Part shown: positions 51,510 through 62,132 of the stretch, in pieces
How the letters are laid out: every line of letters starts with the position of its first letter
Position numbering within the stretch: position 1 is the stretch's first letter
Assembly: GCA_964481145.1 (NCBI GenBank)
Contig: CAYZTA010000009.1
Coordinates: forward strand, 88,340 to 152,339
Source: Sandaracinus sp964481145
GTDB taxonomy: Bacteria > Myxococcota_A > Polyangia > Polyangiales > Sandaracinaceae
Direction: 5' to 3'
Length of the DNA: 64,000 nucleotides
The notes under the pieces: model-generated
The model's input: only the letters and a program-made list of their open reading frames with translations
Databases searched by the model: none
Told to the model about the DNA's origin: nothing
Position numbers and translations under genes: made by a program

Positions 51510-54500
51510 ATGCACCTATTCAGCGCGCCATTGCGGGTGGTTCGTCATCTTTGCATTTGTGTTCTGCTCTTTCCAACAGCCTTCCTCGTGCTCTCCTGTG
51601 ATGCTGGAAGCCATCCAGTCGATGAATTCGACGGAAGCGTCGCGGTCGTGCGTGCGGCGCTGGACGATGATGAATCGCTTTGTCGCGCGGGAGACAACTA
51701 CATTTTAGGGACGAGCGGCGATGATGTCCTCGTCGGGACGTCGGGTCCGGACTGCATCGTTGGTTATGGTGGCAATGACCATCTGAGTGGTCTTGGTGGC
51801 GATGATCTCTTGATCGGTGGTGCTGGCGATGACGTGCTCGAGGGCGGCGATGGGCATGACGATCTTTATGGTGGAACGGGGAATGACCATCTCATCGGCG
51901 GAGACGAATGGGATTATCTCTCTGGTGGAGAAGGCAATGATCGCCTCGAGGGAAACGCCGGTGACAACAAGCTCTTCGGTGGACCGGGAGATGATTGGCT
52001 CGATGGGGGTGGAGATGAACACGCCGTGTGGGGCGGTGATGGATGCGACATCATCGACGCACGTGCAGGGCAAGGCACGCTTCGTGGTGAAGGCGGAAAC
52101 GATCTCATTCAAGGTGGCAATGATCCGTGGGTGGTCGAAGGAGGAGACGGCGACGACATCATCGCGTCTGGGATCGCTCCGAGCTTTGCCATCACTGGCG
52201 GAGATGGAAACGATGAATGCGATGGTGAAGAGTGCGAAGCGAGCGCGCCCGCGAGCTGTGTGACGAATACGGATTGTGCGTCGGGCCGCGTGTGTCATCT
52301 CGGGGTGGGGCTCTGCGTTCCAGAGGGGCACTGTTCGCTCGGTGAGTCGGAACCGGGTACGGATACGACGTGTGATGGCGTCGACGACGATTCTGACGAA
52401 AGCATCGACGAGGATTACGTTTCGCAACCGACGACATGTGGCGTGGGCCCCTGCGCGTCATCGGGCAGCACTTCGTGCGTGTCAGGATCGGTCGTGGACT
52501 CATGTACGCCGGGCACGCCCTCGCCGAGCGATGCGACGTGCAATGGCATCGATGACGATTGCGATGGCGCGAACGACGAGGACTTCACGACGCATTGTGA
52601 AGGGTCGGCGATCGCTACATGTGTGAGCGGTGTCGAGACCGCGGACGACTGCGACGATGGGGATGCGTGTACGGGGCTCGAGACTTGTGAGGCCGCGTCG
52701 TGTGTGCCGGGCGCGCCTCCTGTCATCGACGATGGAAATCCGTGTACGAGCGACTCGTGCGATCCCGAGCTTGGCGCGGTTCACACGCCCGTGGCGGCAG
52801 GCACTTCATGCGCCGATGGAGACGTGTGCAATGGCGCCGAAGAATGTGACGGAGCGGGTGCGTGTATCGCGGGCACGTCGCTCGATCTCGACGATGACAA
52901 TCCCTGCACCATCGATGCCTGCGATCCTTTGCAGGGTGTCTCCCATGAGCCCGCGCCGAGCGGCACTTCGTGCGAAGACGTCGAGCCTTGTGATGGAGCC
53001 GAGGAATGCGATGGGGCGGGGACCTGCATCGCAGGCCCGTTGCCCGCGACGGGGCCGTGTGTTCCAGCGGGACCCACGGCGGCCATCTTCGTCGACGAAT
53101 CTCGGCTTTTGCACGATCCTGCTGCGGGGGCGAGCGTCGTTTCGAATACGGGTACGAGCGCGCCACTCCTGAGCGCGCACTATCTCAGCTGGACTCCGAA
53201 TGGAACGGCGCCGGTCGCCGAGCTGGTGCTCGATCTCGCATCGGATGCGGCGGTCGTGCTCAATCACGTGGTCGTGACGGGAGCGGGCAACAGCGGAGCG
53301 CTTCGTCACTTCGAGATTTGGGTTTCGGAGACGGGCTCCGCACCCACGGACTTCGTGCGTGTGCTCGAGGCCGAGCATCCGCAGGGCGTGACGGATCCCA
53401 TCACGTATGACCTCGCCGGCAGAGCTGCGCGTTTCATCCAACTCCGCATCGTCGACAACTGGCTCGGCCAAGCAGGCCGCGGCGCTGTGCAGAGACTGAC
53501 GCTCCATACGGGGCCTCGCGATGGTGGCGCGATCTCGCTGCACGAAGCGGGTGTGACTGCGACAGCGACGTCGTCTTCTGCGAATGCGCGCTACGCGATC
53601 GACCTCGAACGCGCGAACTTCTGGCAGAACATCCTCGCTGATACGACACCTTCCATCACCATCGATCTGCCCGGAGACGACTGGCATCTCGTCGACCGCG
53701 TGGCCATCACGACGAATCCGTTTTTTGCTCGTCCGCTTCGAAACTTCGAGATTTGGATTTCGAGCACTGGGACGGACGAGGCGGATTTCACGCAGGTCTT
53801 CACTGGCCAAATGCAGAACACCGAGCCGGTGCGGGATCTTTGGTTCTTCTTCACGCCGACGCCCGCGCGCTATGTGCGGCTTCGCGCTCTCGACAACGCA
53901 GCGGGAGGCACGCAGGTCGGCATCAATGGCTTCCGCGTTCACTCGGCGCATGAAGGTGGCCGCACGGTTTCGTTCCAAGATCGAAGCGTGCCGGGCGTCC
54001 ATCCGATCATTTGGTGGGATTGGGACTTCGGTGATGGTGATCGCTCGGCGTTGCGCAATCCAACGCATACGTTTCCTGGTGCCGGCTCGTATCTCGTCTC
54101 GCTCGAGGTGACGGATGCGTATGGCGTGCGGTCACGTGCAGAATATCTGTACGAAGCGCATGAGGGCCCGGGCGCGTTCTTCACGTGGACACCGGACCCT
54201 GTGAGACAGGGCAATGCGGTGCAGCTTCGCGATCGCTCGGTCAGCGATTCACCGCTCGTTCGAATCGAGTGGAATGTCGATGGTGTGGCCTCGACGACCT
54301 CACCGGGCGGACTCGCAGCGTACACCGCAACGCAGATTCGCCCCTTCGTCGCGAGCGTCACCGCGACCGACAGCTCGCTCCTTCGGGACACGTTTGTTGT
54401 CGAGATCCCTGTCGAAAATGTGGCGCCCACGATCAACATCGGCACCGAACAGACGCTCGTCTGGGGTCAAGCGTGGAGCCCTCTCTCTTCGCCCAGCATC

Positions 54501-57500
54501 ACTGACGCAAGCTCCGCGGACTCGAATAGCCTGCGTTGTGATTGGGATTTCGGAGATGGCACGACGGACGCGTCGCCTCTTCCATGCACGGCTTCAAACT
54601 TCTACGTGAGTCACGGCTGGGCGTCGCCGGGCAGCTACGAAGTCGTCGCGACGGTGTCCGATCCGAGTGGAGGTCAGAGCGAAGACAGCTTCTTCGTCCT
54701 GGTCACGCGAAGGCCGACGGAGATTGGCCTCGATGCGATCGAAGGAGTCGAAGCCGGAGGCAGCCATGAAGTCGTTGCCCGCCTGATGGACAGCTTCGAG
54801 CCTGGCGCGCCGATGGCGGGAAGAAGCATCGAGCTTCGCGTCGGCGCGCAAGTCGCGACGGTGCTGACGGATGCGAGCGGCGCTGCGCGCGCGAGCTTCG
54901 ACTTTACGATGGGTACGAGCGCGCTGGTGGAGGCGAGCTTTGCTGGCGATAGCCTTTATTTCGCGAGCGCATATTCGGGAATCTATCCAGAGGACCTTCC
55001 GCCCTCGCGGCGCGCGAGCTGCGGTCGTGAGCTTTGGCTCGCGGTGCCGCATCTCAATCACGAGGGAGAGATCGCGGAGAACACAGTCTTCTTCACGGCT
55101 GAGCGGGAAACGACGGCCACGCTCCGATTGGGCAGTTGGACGGCCAACGTGCGTGTTCCGGTGCGTGGCACGGCGCGCGTCAATCTTCCTCCGGACGCCG
55201 AGATCACCGCGAGCGGTGTGTTCACGAGTCAGGGTATTCACGTCGAATCATCGCGCGAAATCTGCGCGACGGTGATGATGTATAGCCGCTTCTCGACGGA
55301 TTCCTATTTGGGTTTGGCCAAAGAGGGATTGGGACGCGAATACGTCGTTTCAGCCTACGAGCGGAGCGCTGGAATCGGCCTTTCGGGCGCGGTGATCATC
55401 GCGACCGAGGACGACACCGATATCACGGTGATTCCGAGCACGACGCTTCAAGCGGGCGCGAACTTGCCGTCGACCACGGCGGGTGTGCCCTTCGTGGTTC
55501 AGATGGATCGCGGTCAGACACTTCAGCTTCGCGGCTCGAGCGCCATCGTCTCGGATCTCACAGGCACGCGTATTTCTGCGACTGCGCCGATCGCCGTCAT
55601 CGGCGGGAACTCGTGCGCGCGAGTGCCCGTCGATCGCATCGCGTGCGACACCATCGCCGAACAGATTCCACCCGTCGAAACACTAGGCACGGAGTTTCTC
55701 GTGACTCCGTTCGCAGGGCGCACCAGCGGCTACATCGTTCGCACGGTCGCGGCGTCGGATGATACCGAAGTGCGGGTCGATGGAAGCCTCGTGGCGACGC
55801 TCGATGCAGGCCAGTTTCATTCACTCTCGGTGACGAACCAAACGCCGCGCCTCATCGAGGCGAGCGCACCTGCGCTCGTGACGCAATACGCGCGCGGTGG
55901 AAGCACCGATGGTGTGGGCGATCCATTTCAAATGACGATCGTGCCCACGAATCAGTTCGGGCGTGATTTCGTGGTGACGACGGTGCTCGATTACGCGCCT
56001 GCGCCCGGTGTCTCGATCGACTTTCAGCATCGGCTGACGATCCTCGCCGAGGCTGGTGCGACGGGCGGCGTGCGTTTGAATGGCGAGCCTGTGACGGCCG
56101 CGTTCCAATCGATCGGAGCGAGCGGATGGGCCTATGCGCACGTGACGGTAGAGAGCGGTGAGCACCGCATCTCGCATATCTCGCCAGGTGCATTGGTCGG
56201 CGTCTATGCCTATGGCTGGTCGACCTACGAATCGTATGGACATCCCGGCTTCATGCGGCTCGAACCGAATGAAGCATGCACACCGAGCGCGACCGTACCG
56301 GGCAATGGCCGCGACGATGACTGTGATGGCGGCATCGACGAAGAGGATGCGAACGGAATCGATGATGATGGCGATGGCCTCATCGACGAAGACCTCGAGT
56401 TCGTCTCGGGTCCCGTGGCCAATCTCCTTCCGATCGCGTACGAGACCCACGTCGGTACGCGCGAAGATGTGCCTGTTTCGTTCGTCGTGTCGGCCTTCGA
56501 TTCGAATGGCGATGCGCTCAGCTTCGAGGTCGTCTCGAGTCCTTCGCATGGTGCGCTCAGTGGCACGGCGCCTTCGCTCACGTACACACCGAGCGCCGAT
56601 TACGTCGGCTCCGATTCGTTCACCTTCCGCGCGTGCGATGGGAGTGGATGCTCGTCTCCAGCGGTGGTGACGCTCTCGATCGCCGGCGCGAACGATCCCC
56701 CTGACATTCAGATGTCGCCGCTCGTCACCGGCCTTCAAGGCTCGCTCCTCACGCTTCCATGCGTGGCGAACGATGTGGATCTCGAGCCGGGATGCGCGCT
56801 CGAATGGTCGCTCGTCTCGGGCCCTCCGGGCATGAGCATCGATCGCGTCACTGGCGATGTGTATTGGGTGCCCGACGAGACGACCGCGACCGTCTCGGCC
56901 ACCGTGCGCGTGACGGATTGTCATGGCGCGAGCGCGAACTTCACGTTCGGCGTCGACGTCATCAATCGTGAAGACCCGCCCGTCATCACGAGCACGCCGA
57001 TTCGTTCGGCCCGCTTCAACTCGAATTATTACTACGACGTCGATGCGACGGATCCCGATCCCGGCGACACGGTCACCTTCCAGCTTCTCGAAGGCCCGAC
57101 CGGCATGTCGATCGTGACGGCGACCGGTCTCATCAGCTGGGCTCCGACTTCGAGCGATGCTGGCACGCATCGCGTGCGTGTCGTGGCGATCGACGGGAGC
57201 GGTCTCTTCTCTCAAGTGCAGGAGTTCGATCTCGTCGTGGCCGGAGATAGCGAGCTGCCACGCGTGAACCTCAGCGTCTCGCCGGCCGTGGTGCTCCCGA
57301 ACGAGACGGCCACCATCTACGTCACGGCGAGCGACAACGACGACGTCATCATCGAATCGGTCACGGTGGGCGGCACGCCGATCGTGCTGAGCGCAGGTGT
57401 CGGCACCTTCAGCTCGCCTGCGCCTGGTGTCTTCGAAGTGATCGCGACTGCCGTCGATCCGACCGGCAATCGCAATACTGATCGCGGTGCGGTGCGAGTC

Positions 57501-60500
57501 CGTGTCGCGGGGGATGATGCGGCGCCTGTCGTGGAGCTCACCGCGCCTGAGCCCGACAGCGAGCTCACCTATCTGCACGAAGTCACGGGCAGCGTCGAAG
57601 ACGACCATCTTCATCGCTACACGCTCGACGTGCGTCTCGCAGATCGTCAATCGTGGCGCACGCTCGCGTCGGGCACTTCGAATATCAGTGGAGTGCTCGG
57701 GACGATCGACACGACGCAACTCGAAAATGGCATGTACTTCCTTCGCCTCCGCGCCGAAGACGTCAATGGGCGAGTGGACGAAGACATCGTGCCGATTCGT
57801 GTCTCGGGCGGAGGCAAGGTCGGCCTCGTCCAGCTCTCGTTCACCGATTTGGTCACCTCTGATTTCGGCCTCCCGCTCGCGGTGATTCGCCGTTACGACT
57901 CACGTCTTCAAGGCCGCGGCGATTTCGGCATGGGCTGGGACCTCGAGCTGCGACATGGCTCGGTGCAGCACAACCGCACCGTAGGTCAAGGCATCGCCAT
58001 CTACACGCGACAAGGCGATTTCATCCCGTGTCAGCGCACCGAAGAGCAGCTCTATCACTTCACCGAAGTGCGTCTCTCCGAGACCGAGTGGTACCTCTTC
58101 CGGCCGACCATCGTCGACCCTCAGCCGATTGCGGGTGGATGTGGCGGCACCGTCGTCTTCGAGCAGATCGATGGCGTGCGCGGCGGCGCCGAGCTCGTGC
58201 CGTTTGGCCACTCTGAAGTGCGCGCGACCGCGATCTCGCCCATCGCCGCGGGCTCGTTCGTGCAGGAGTCGCACCTCACGAACACCATCACGGGCGAGCT
58301 CTATCAACCGCAGAGCTTCCGTCTGATGCTCGCCGATGGTCGCATCCTCGATCTCTCGATGCGCGACGGCATCACGCGCATCGAAGACCGTCACGGCAAC
58401 TGGGTCCGCATCGTAGAAAACGGCATGTCGCATTCGAGCGGTCGCTCGCTTCATTTCGTGCGCGATGCGCAACGCCGCATCACACAAGCGATCGATTCGG
58501 CGGGTCGCAGCACTGGCTACGAATACGACGTCCGAGGAAACCTCGTCGCCTTCACCGACGTGCTCGGCCGCCGCACGCGCTATGAATATCGAAACGCGGC
58601 GTATCCACATCACTTGACGCACATCATCGATCATCGTGGCGTCGTCATGGCGGCGCTCGATTTCCACGATGATGGTCGCCTCGAGCGCATGTGCGACGCC
58701 GACGGAGTCTGCACGCGGTCGAACTACGACCTCGGCGCTCGCGCGATGGTCATCACCGATGGCTTGGGGCAACCGACTCAATACGCCTACGATCAACGCG
58801 GCAACGTCACCGACATGGTCGATGCGCTTGGCAACCACACGCGCATGTTCTACTCGGCCGCGCCCGAGAACCACCTCATCCGCCGTGAAGACCCGACTGG
58901 CGCCATCACCACCTACGCCTATGATCCGTTCACAGGACAGATGAGCGAGCGCGTCGACCCTCATCGCGTGGGCGAAGATCCAGAAGACTTCACGACGCAG
59001 TGGACGTATGACTCGCACGGTGAAGTGCTCACCGAGCAGTTGCCCACGGGCGGCACGCATCATTACGAGCGCGATCCAAACGGCGAAGAGCTCGCGCTGC
59101 GTGATGATGCAGGCCGCGTGATTCGCTCGCGCACCTACAACGCCGATGGCACCGTCGCGAGCTCGACCGACCGCTTCGGCACGCGCGTGTACGAATACGC
59201 AGATCCTTCAGGACGCCCCTCGCGCATCACCGACCCACAAGGGCGCGTCTTCGAGCTTGCCTACGATCCATCGGGCAACGTAGAGCGCGTCACGAGCGGC
59301 GCCGTCACGATGCAGTATCGCTACGATGCGGCAGGTCGACGCGTCTACGCCGACTTCGGTCGCGGCATCACGCTTCGCTATGAATACGTTGGCGGCACGA
59401 ACGATTGGTCGGCGATCGAAGGTCCGACCGTCGGTCGCGTCGAGCGCACCGTCAGCTATAGCGGCCGCGTCACGGCGTGGCGCATGCCCAACGGCGATAC
59501 GTTCTCGCGTACCTACGATGCGCTTGGCCGATTGCGCGAATCGGTCAACGAGCTCGGCAACATCACGCGGCAGTATTACGACGATGCGGGCCGGCTCGAG
59601 CGCATCGAAGATATCGCGCGAGGCTCGAACGAGCTCTTCGTCCGCGATGGCAATGGCCAGCCTCTTTCGATCACCGATCGCGAGGGCCACACAACGACCA
59701 TCACACGCGACCCACGCGGAGGCTTGTCCTCGTACACCAATGCGCTTTCGGCGACGTGGAGCTTCGACAATGGCTCGACCGAATCGAGCATGACCACTCC
59801 CTCGGGCGAGACGACCCTCACGCATCGAGGCGCCTATGGCCTCACCACCGGCCAAACCTTGCCCGGTGGTGCGACGACGAGCTCTGCTCATCTCGGCAAT
59901 ACGAGCATCGATGAGTCGTATCGCTTCCCGCTCAGCAACACCGATGAATCCGGTCGAGCGCGAAACTTCACCTACGACAGCTTCGGAGGCTTGGACACTG
60001 CGACCGATCTCGGAAGCGGCGCATGGGCCTACGACTATGACGCCATCGTCGCCGGCGACCTGCGCTTCGATGTCGAGAGCGGCCGCATTTGGCTCGAGAG
60101 CGATGGAGAGCAGGTCTATGGCCTCTCGAGCACATCAGATGACATCGAAGAACTCGAGCCCTATTCGCATGCTCTTTCGACCGTCACCAGCCCCGAGGGG
60201 GAAATCACGCGGTGGTCACGTGACGCATCGGGTCGCATCGACCTCATCGAATATCCGCATGGTGGCACCGAAGTCCGCACCTACGATGCTGTCGATGGTC
60301 AGCTCGAGACCATCACGCTGCCGCACGGCGTCACGCTCGAATACGACATCGATGTCTCAGGCCGCGTGCTCGAGCGGAGCGGAAGCGATAGCTCACTCAT
60401 CACCTATTCCTACGGCGCTGGCAATCGCGTCACCGAGCACAGCGACGCGACCGGCACGACGACTCATCACTATGATGGCGTCGGCCGCTACGCGGGACTG

Positions 60501-62132
60501 ACGCAACCGACCGGTGCGAGCGTGCGCTTCGAACGCGACCGACTCGATCGCATCGATGCCGTGCGTGTGCGCGAGCCTGGTGCGAGCACCGATCGCGAAA
60601 CCGAGTACGTCTACGATGCGGCGGGCAACCTTACCGAGATTCACGACCCGCTCGGCGGCGTGACCACGATGACTTACGATGCGTCGGGCCGCCTCGTCAC
60701 GCGCACTTTGCCGAACGGCGTGGTCTCCACCTGGACCTACGACGTACGAAGTCGCGTCGCATCGATCACCCACGCCACCTCCACCAGCACCGTCATCGCA
60801 TCGGTCGCGTATCTCCGCGCTCCGAGCGGCGAACCCACGCGCATCACCCGTGAGGACGGTACTTACGTCACGTACGGCTACGACGATGCACTTCGCCTCG
60901 AACGCGAAACGTACTTCGATGCGAGCAACGCTCAAATCGACGAAATCACCTACGCCTACGATCTCGACGGCAATCGCACGAGGCGCAACACGACGAGCGG
61001 CGAAGAAGTCTATTCGTATTCCTCCGGCTCACGCCTCACGAACATCGCCATCAGCGGCGTCCCCACCGCCGAGTACGCTTACGACGCGGCTGGTCGCGTC
61101 ACTGAGATCACTCGCGGCACAGACGAACGCATCCTCGCATGGGATGCTGATGATCACGTCACATCCATCTCGAGAGGAACGCAGGAAATGCGCTTCGACT
61201 TCGACGCCCAAGGACGTCGAGTCCGCGCCGAACGCAGGAACGCAGGTGTCACCACCGACACGCATCGCTATCTCATCGCGCCGACTCTTGCTGAGGACCT
61301 CGAATCGCCTCACCTCGCGACGACCGATGCCGGCACGCCGCGCATCGGCTGGGTCTTCCAAGGCGAACATCCACTCTTCCGATATGACCAAGCGACCGGC
61401 GAAGTCGTCTACTACCTCGCCGATTCGATGGGCTCCACCATCGGCTTCATCGATGGCGCCGCAGCGAACCCATCCACGATTCATTACGACGGTTTCGGCA
61501 ACGAGCGCGCGACCACCGGCTCACTCGCAAGTCTTCCAAGCGCACCCGGAGGTGATTTCCGTTTCCAAGGCATGTGGCTCGATCAAGACACCGGACTCTA
61601 CTACGTCCGAGCAAGATCGTACGAGCCGGAGACCGGGAGGTTTTTGAGTCGAGATCCGGCGGATCCGTTTCTCGAAGTGGTGGAGACTCTGTACCCTTAT
61701 GCGTTCGTTGCGCAGAATCCCGCGTTGGGTCGCGATCCATCTGGGCGAACGACGACTGTTGATGTCACAGCAACCCCCATTGCTATGGGAGTGCTGCAGA
61801 ACCTAGTGGTTGCGAGTCTGTTGGCAGTGATCCGTGGATTGATCATTCAGACTATGTTTGGTGCCGCCGAAGAGGTATTGGGAGATATCGGCCGTGTTTT
61901 TGCGAAAGGTGGACATCAAAGCTTCGGGAGTGAGCACTGGCAGATCGTTCGAGAGGCTGAAGCCGAGTCTGGCAGCTCTTTCCGGGGGCGAGGGCGCCAT
62001 GGTGGTCAAGACCCCTTGTGTCACGCATTGCGAGCGATGGAAACTGCGGCTCGCATGAGTCACGATAACCGCAAAGCAGAAGTGATCAAGTTCGTTCGGA
62101 AAGGGATTGGTTGCAGTGGTGAAGCGCGATGA
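51510..62132 (+). CDS. Giant RHS-repeat lipoprotein with RTX, MopE, discoidin-like, PKD and IgGFc-binding-like domains
   Basis: 3540 aa from the ATG at 51510 with GGGGA at 51500-51504. Lipobox VLSC (Cys30, Asp at +2). Approximate order: RTX calcium-binding glycine-rich repeats (60-236; GGAGDDVLEGGDGHDDLYGG); Cys-rich region with MopE-type motifs (250-514); two F5/8 type C-like domains (518-812); PKD domains with WDWDFGDGD and CDWDFGDGT (815-1067); Ig-like (1070-1162); IgGFc-binding-like (1166-1586); MopE motif (about 1591-1631); cadherin/Ig-like domains (1632-2104); RHS/YD core (2106-3411) ending in the PALGRDPSG cleavage-type motif; 128-aa variable tip. Known RHS proteins deliver a C-terminal toxin encapsulated by the core. 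Here the anchor and adhesive stalk suggest a contact-dependent surface weapon. No secretion partner (VgrG, Tc) is nearby. Confidence 0.88.
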   Translation: MHLFSAPLRVVRHLCICVLLFPTAFLVLSCDAGSHPVDEFDGSVAVVRAALDDDESLCRAGDNYILGTSGDDVLVGTSGPDCIVGYGGNDHLSGLGGDDLLIGGAGDDVLEGGDGHDDLYGGTGNDHLIGGDEWDYLSGGEGNDRLEGNAGDNKLFGGPGDDWLDGGGDEHAVWGGDGCDIIDARAGQGTLRGEGGNDLIQGGNDPWVVEGGDGDDIIASGIAPSFAITGGDGNDECDGEECEASAPASCVTNTDCASGRVCHLGVGLCVPEGHCSLGESEPGTDTTCDGVDDDSDESIDEDYVSQPTTCGVGPCASSGSTSCVSGSVVDSCTPGTPSPSDATCNGIDDDCDGANDEDFTTHCEGSAIATCVSGVETADDCDDGDACTGLETCEAASCVPGAPPVIDDGNPCTSDSCDPELGAVHTPVAAGTSCADGDVCNGAEECDGAGACIAGTSLDLDDDNPCTIDACDPLQGVSHEPAPSGTSCEDVEPCDGAEECDGAGTCIAGPLPATGPCVPAGPTAAIFVDESRLLHDPAAGASVVSNTGTSAPLLSAHYLSWTPNGTAPVAELVLDLASDAAVVLNHVVVTGAGNSGALRHFEIWVSETGSAPTDFVRVLEAEHPQGVTDPITYDLAGRAARFIQLRIVDNWLGQAGRGAVQRLTLHTGPRDGGAISLHEAGVTATATSSSANARYAIDLERANFWQNILADTTPSITIDLPGDDWHLVDRVAITTNPFFARPLRNFEIWISSTGTDEADFTQVFTGQMQNTEPVRDLWFFFTPTPARYVRLRALDNAAGGTQVGINGFRVHSAHEGGRTVSFQDRSVPGVHPIIWWDWDFGDGDRSALRNPTHTFPGAGSYLVSLEVTDAYGVRSRAEYLYEAHEGPGAFFTWTPDPVRQGNAVQLRDRSVSDSPLVRIEWNVDGVASTTSPGGLAAYTATQIRPFVASVTATDSSLLRDTFVVEIPVENVAPTINIGTEQTLVWGQAWSPLSSPSITDASSADSNSLRCDWDFGDGTTDASPLPCTASNFYVSHGWASPGSYEVVATVSDPSGGQSEDSFFVLVTRRPTEIGLDAIEGVEAGGSHEVVARLMDSFEPGAPMAGRSIELRVGAQVATVLTDASGAARASFDFTMGTSALVEASFAGDSLYFASAYSGIYPEDLPPSRRASCGRELWLAVPHLNHEGEIAENTVFFTAERETTATLRLGSWTANVRVPVRGTARVNLPPDAEITASGVFTSQGIHVESSREICATVMMYSRFSTDSYLGLAKEGLGREYVVSAYERSAGIGLSGAVIIATEDDTDITVIPSTTLQAGANLPSTTAGVPFVVQMDRGQTLQLRGSSAIVSDLTGTRISATAPIAVIGGNSCARVPVDRIACDTIAEQIPPVETLGTEFLVTPFAGRTSGYIVRTVAASDDTEVRVDGSLVATLDAGQFHSLSVTNQTPRLIEASAPALVTQYARGGSTDGVGDPFQMTIVPTNQFGRDFVVTTVLDYAPAPGVSIDFQHRLTILAEAGATGGVRLNGEPVTAAFQSIGASGWAYAHVTVESGEHRISHISPGALVGVYAYGWSTYESYGHPGFMRLEPNEACTPSATVPGNGRDDDCDGGIDEEDANGIDDDGDGLIDEDLEFVSGPVANLLPIAYETHVGTREDVPVSFVVSAFDSNGDALSFEVVSSPSHGALSGTAPSLTYTPSADYVGSDSFTFRACDGSGCSSPAVVTLSIAGANDPPDIQMSPLVTGLQGSLLTLPCVANDVDLEPGCALEWSLVSGPPGMSIDRVTGDVYWVPDETTATVSATVRVTDCHGASANFTFGVDVINREDPPVITSTPIRSARFNSNYYYDVDATDPDPGDTVTFQLLEGPTGMSIVTATGLISWAPTSSDAGTHRVRVVAIDGSGLFSQVQEFDLVVAGDSELPRVNLSVSPAVVLPNETATIYVTASDNDDVIIESVTVGGTPIVLSAGVGTFSSPAPGVFEVIATAVDPTGNRNTDRGAVRVRVAGDDAAPVVELTAPEPDSELTYLHEVTGSVEDDHLHRYTLDVRLADRQSWRTLASGTSNISGVLGTIDTTQLENGMYFLRLRAEDVNGRVDEDIVPIRVSGGGKVGLVQLSFTDLVTSDFGLPLAVIRRYDSRLQGRGDFGMGWDLELRHGSVQHNRTVGQGIAIYTRQGDFIPCQRTEEQLYHFTEVRLSETEWYLFRPTIVDPQPIAGGCGGTVVFEQIDGVRGGAELVPFGHSEVRATAISPIAAGSFVQESHLTNTITGELYQPQSFRLMLADGRILDLSMRDGITRIEDRHGNWVRIVENGMSHSSGRSLHFVRDAQRRITQAIDSAGRSTGYEYDVRGNLVAFTDVLGRRTRYEYRNAAYPHHLTHIIDHRGVVMAALDFHDDGRLERMCDADGVCTRSNYDLGARAMVITDGLGQPTQYAYDQRGNVTDMVDALGNHTRMFYSAAPENHLIRREDPTGAITTYAYDPFTGQMSERVDPHRVGEDPEDFTTQWTYDSHGEVLTEQLPTGGTHHYERDPNGEELALRDDAGRVIRSRTYNADGTVASSTDRFGTRVYEYADPSGRPSRITDPQGRVFELAYDPSGNVERVTSGAVTMQYRYDAAGRRVYADFGRGITLRYEYVGGTNDWSAIEGPTVGRVERTVSYSGRVTAWRMPNGDTFSRTYDALGRLRESVNELGNITRQYYDDAGRLERIEDIARGSNELFVRDGNGQPLSITDREGHTTTITRDPRGGLSSYTNALSATWSFDNGSTESSMTTPSGETTLTHRGAYGLTTGQTLPGGATTSSAHLGNTSIDESYRFPLSNTDESGRARNFTYDSFGGLDTATDLGSGAWAYDYDAIVAGDLRFDVESGRIWLESDGEQVYGLSSTSDDIEELEPYSHALSTVTSPEGEITRWSRDASGRIDLIEYPHGGTEVRTYDAVDGQLETITLPHGVTLEYDIDVSGRVLERSGSDSSLITYSYGAGNRVTEHSDATGTTTHHYDGVGRYAGLTQPTGASVRFERDRLDRIDAVRVREPGASTDRETEYVYDAAGNLTEIHDPLGGVTTMTYDASGRLVTRTLPNGVVSTWTYDVRSRVASITHATSTSTVIASVAYLRAPSGEPTRITREDGTYVTYGYDDALRLERETYFDASNAQIDEITYAYDLDGNRTRRNTTSGEEVYSYSSGSRLTNIAISGVPTAEYAYDAAGRVTEITRGTDERILAWDADDHVTSISRGTQEMRFDFDAQGRRVRAERRNAGVTTDTHRYLIAPTLAEDLESPHLATTDAGTPRIGWVFQGEHPLFRYDQATGEVVYYLADSMGSTIGFIDGAAANPSTIHYDGFGNERATTGSLASLPSAPGGDFRFQGMWLDQDTGLYYVRARSYEPETGRFLSRDPADPFLEVVETLYPYAFVAQNPALGRDPSGRTTTVDVTATPIAMGVLQNLVVASLLAVIRGLIIQTMFGAAEEVLGDIGRVFAKGGHQSFGSEHWQIVREAEAESGSSFRGRGRHGGQDPLCHALRAMETAARMSHDNRKAEVIKFVRKGIGCSGEAR
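61737..62132 (+). other. Variable C-terminal tip of the RHS protein, candidate toxin domain
   Basis: The last 128 residues follow the RHS core motif RDPSG (3409-3413). They begin with a hydrophobic, possibly membrane-active stretch (NLVVASLLAVIRGLIIQTMF) and end in a compact His/Cys-containing region (QDPLCHALRAMETAARMSH and VRKGIGCSG). Codon choice shifts to a lower third-position GC at about 61.6 kb, as expected for an exchanged tip. I do not recognise the toxin fold, so the activity (nuclease, deaminase, pore-forming or other) is open. Confidence 0.6.

Noticed and set aside
55821..57719. 632-aa open frame on the minus strand inside the giant RHS gene
   Set aside because: It is fully antisense to well-recognised IgGFc-binding-like and Ig-like domains, is His/Arg/Asp-rich as expected from a complementary frame, and has no ribosome-binding site or family match.
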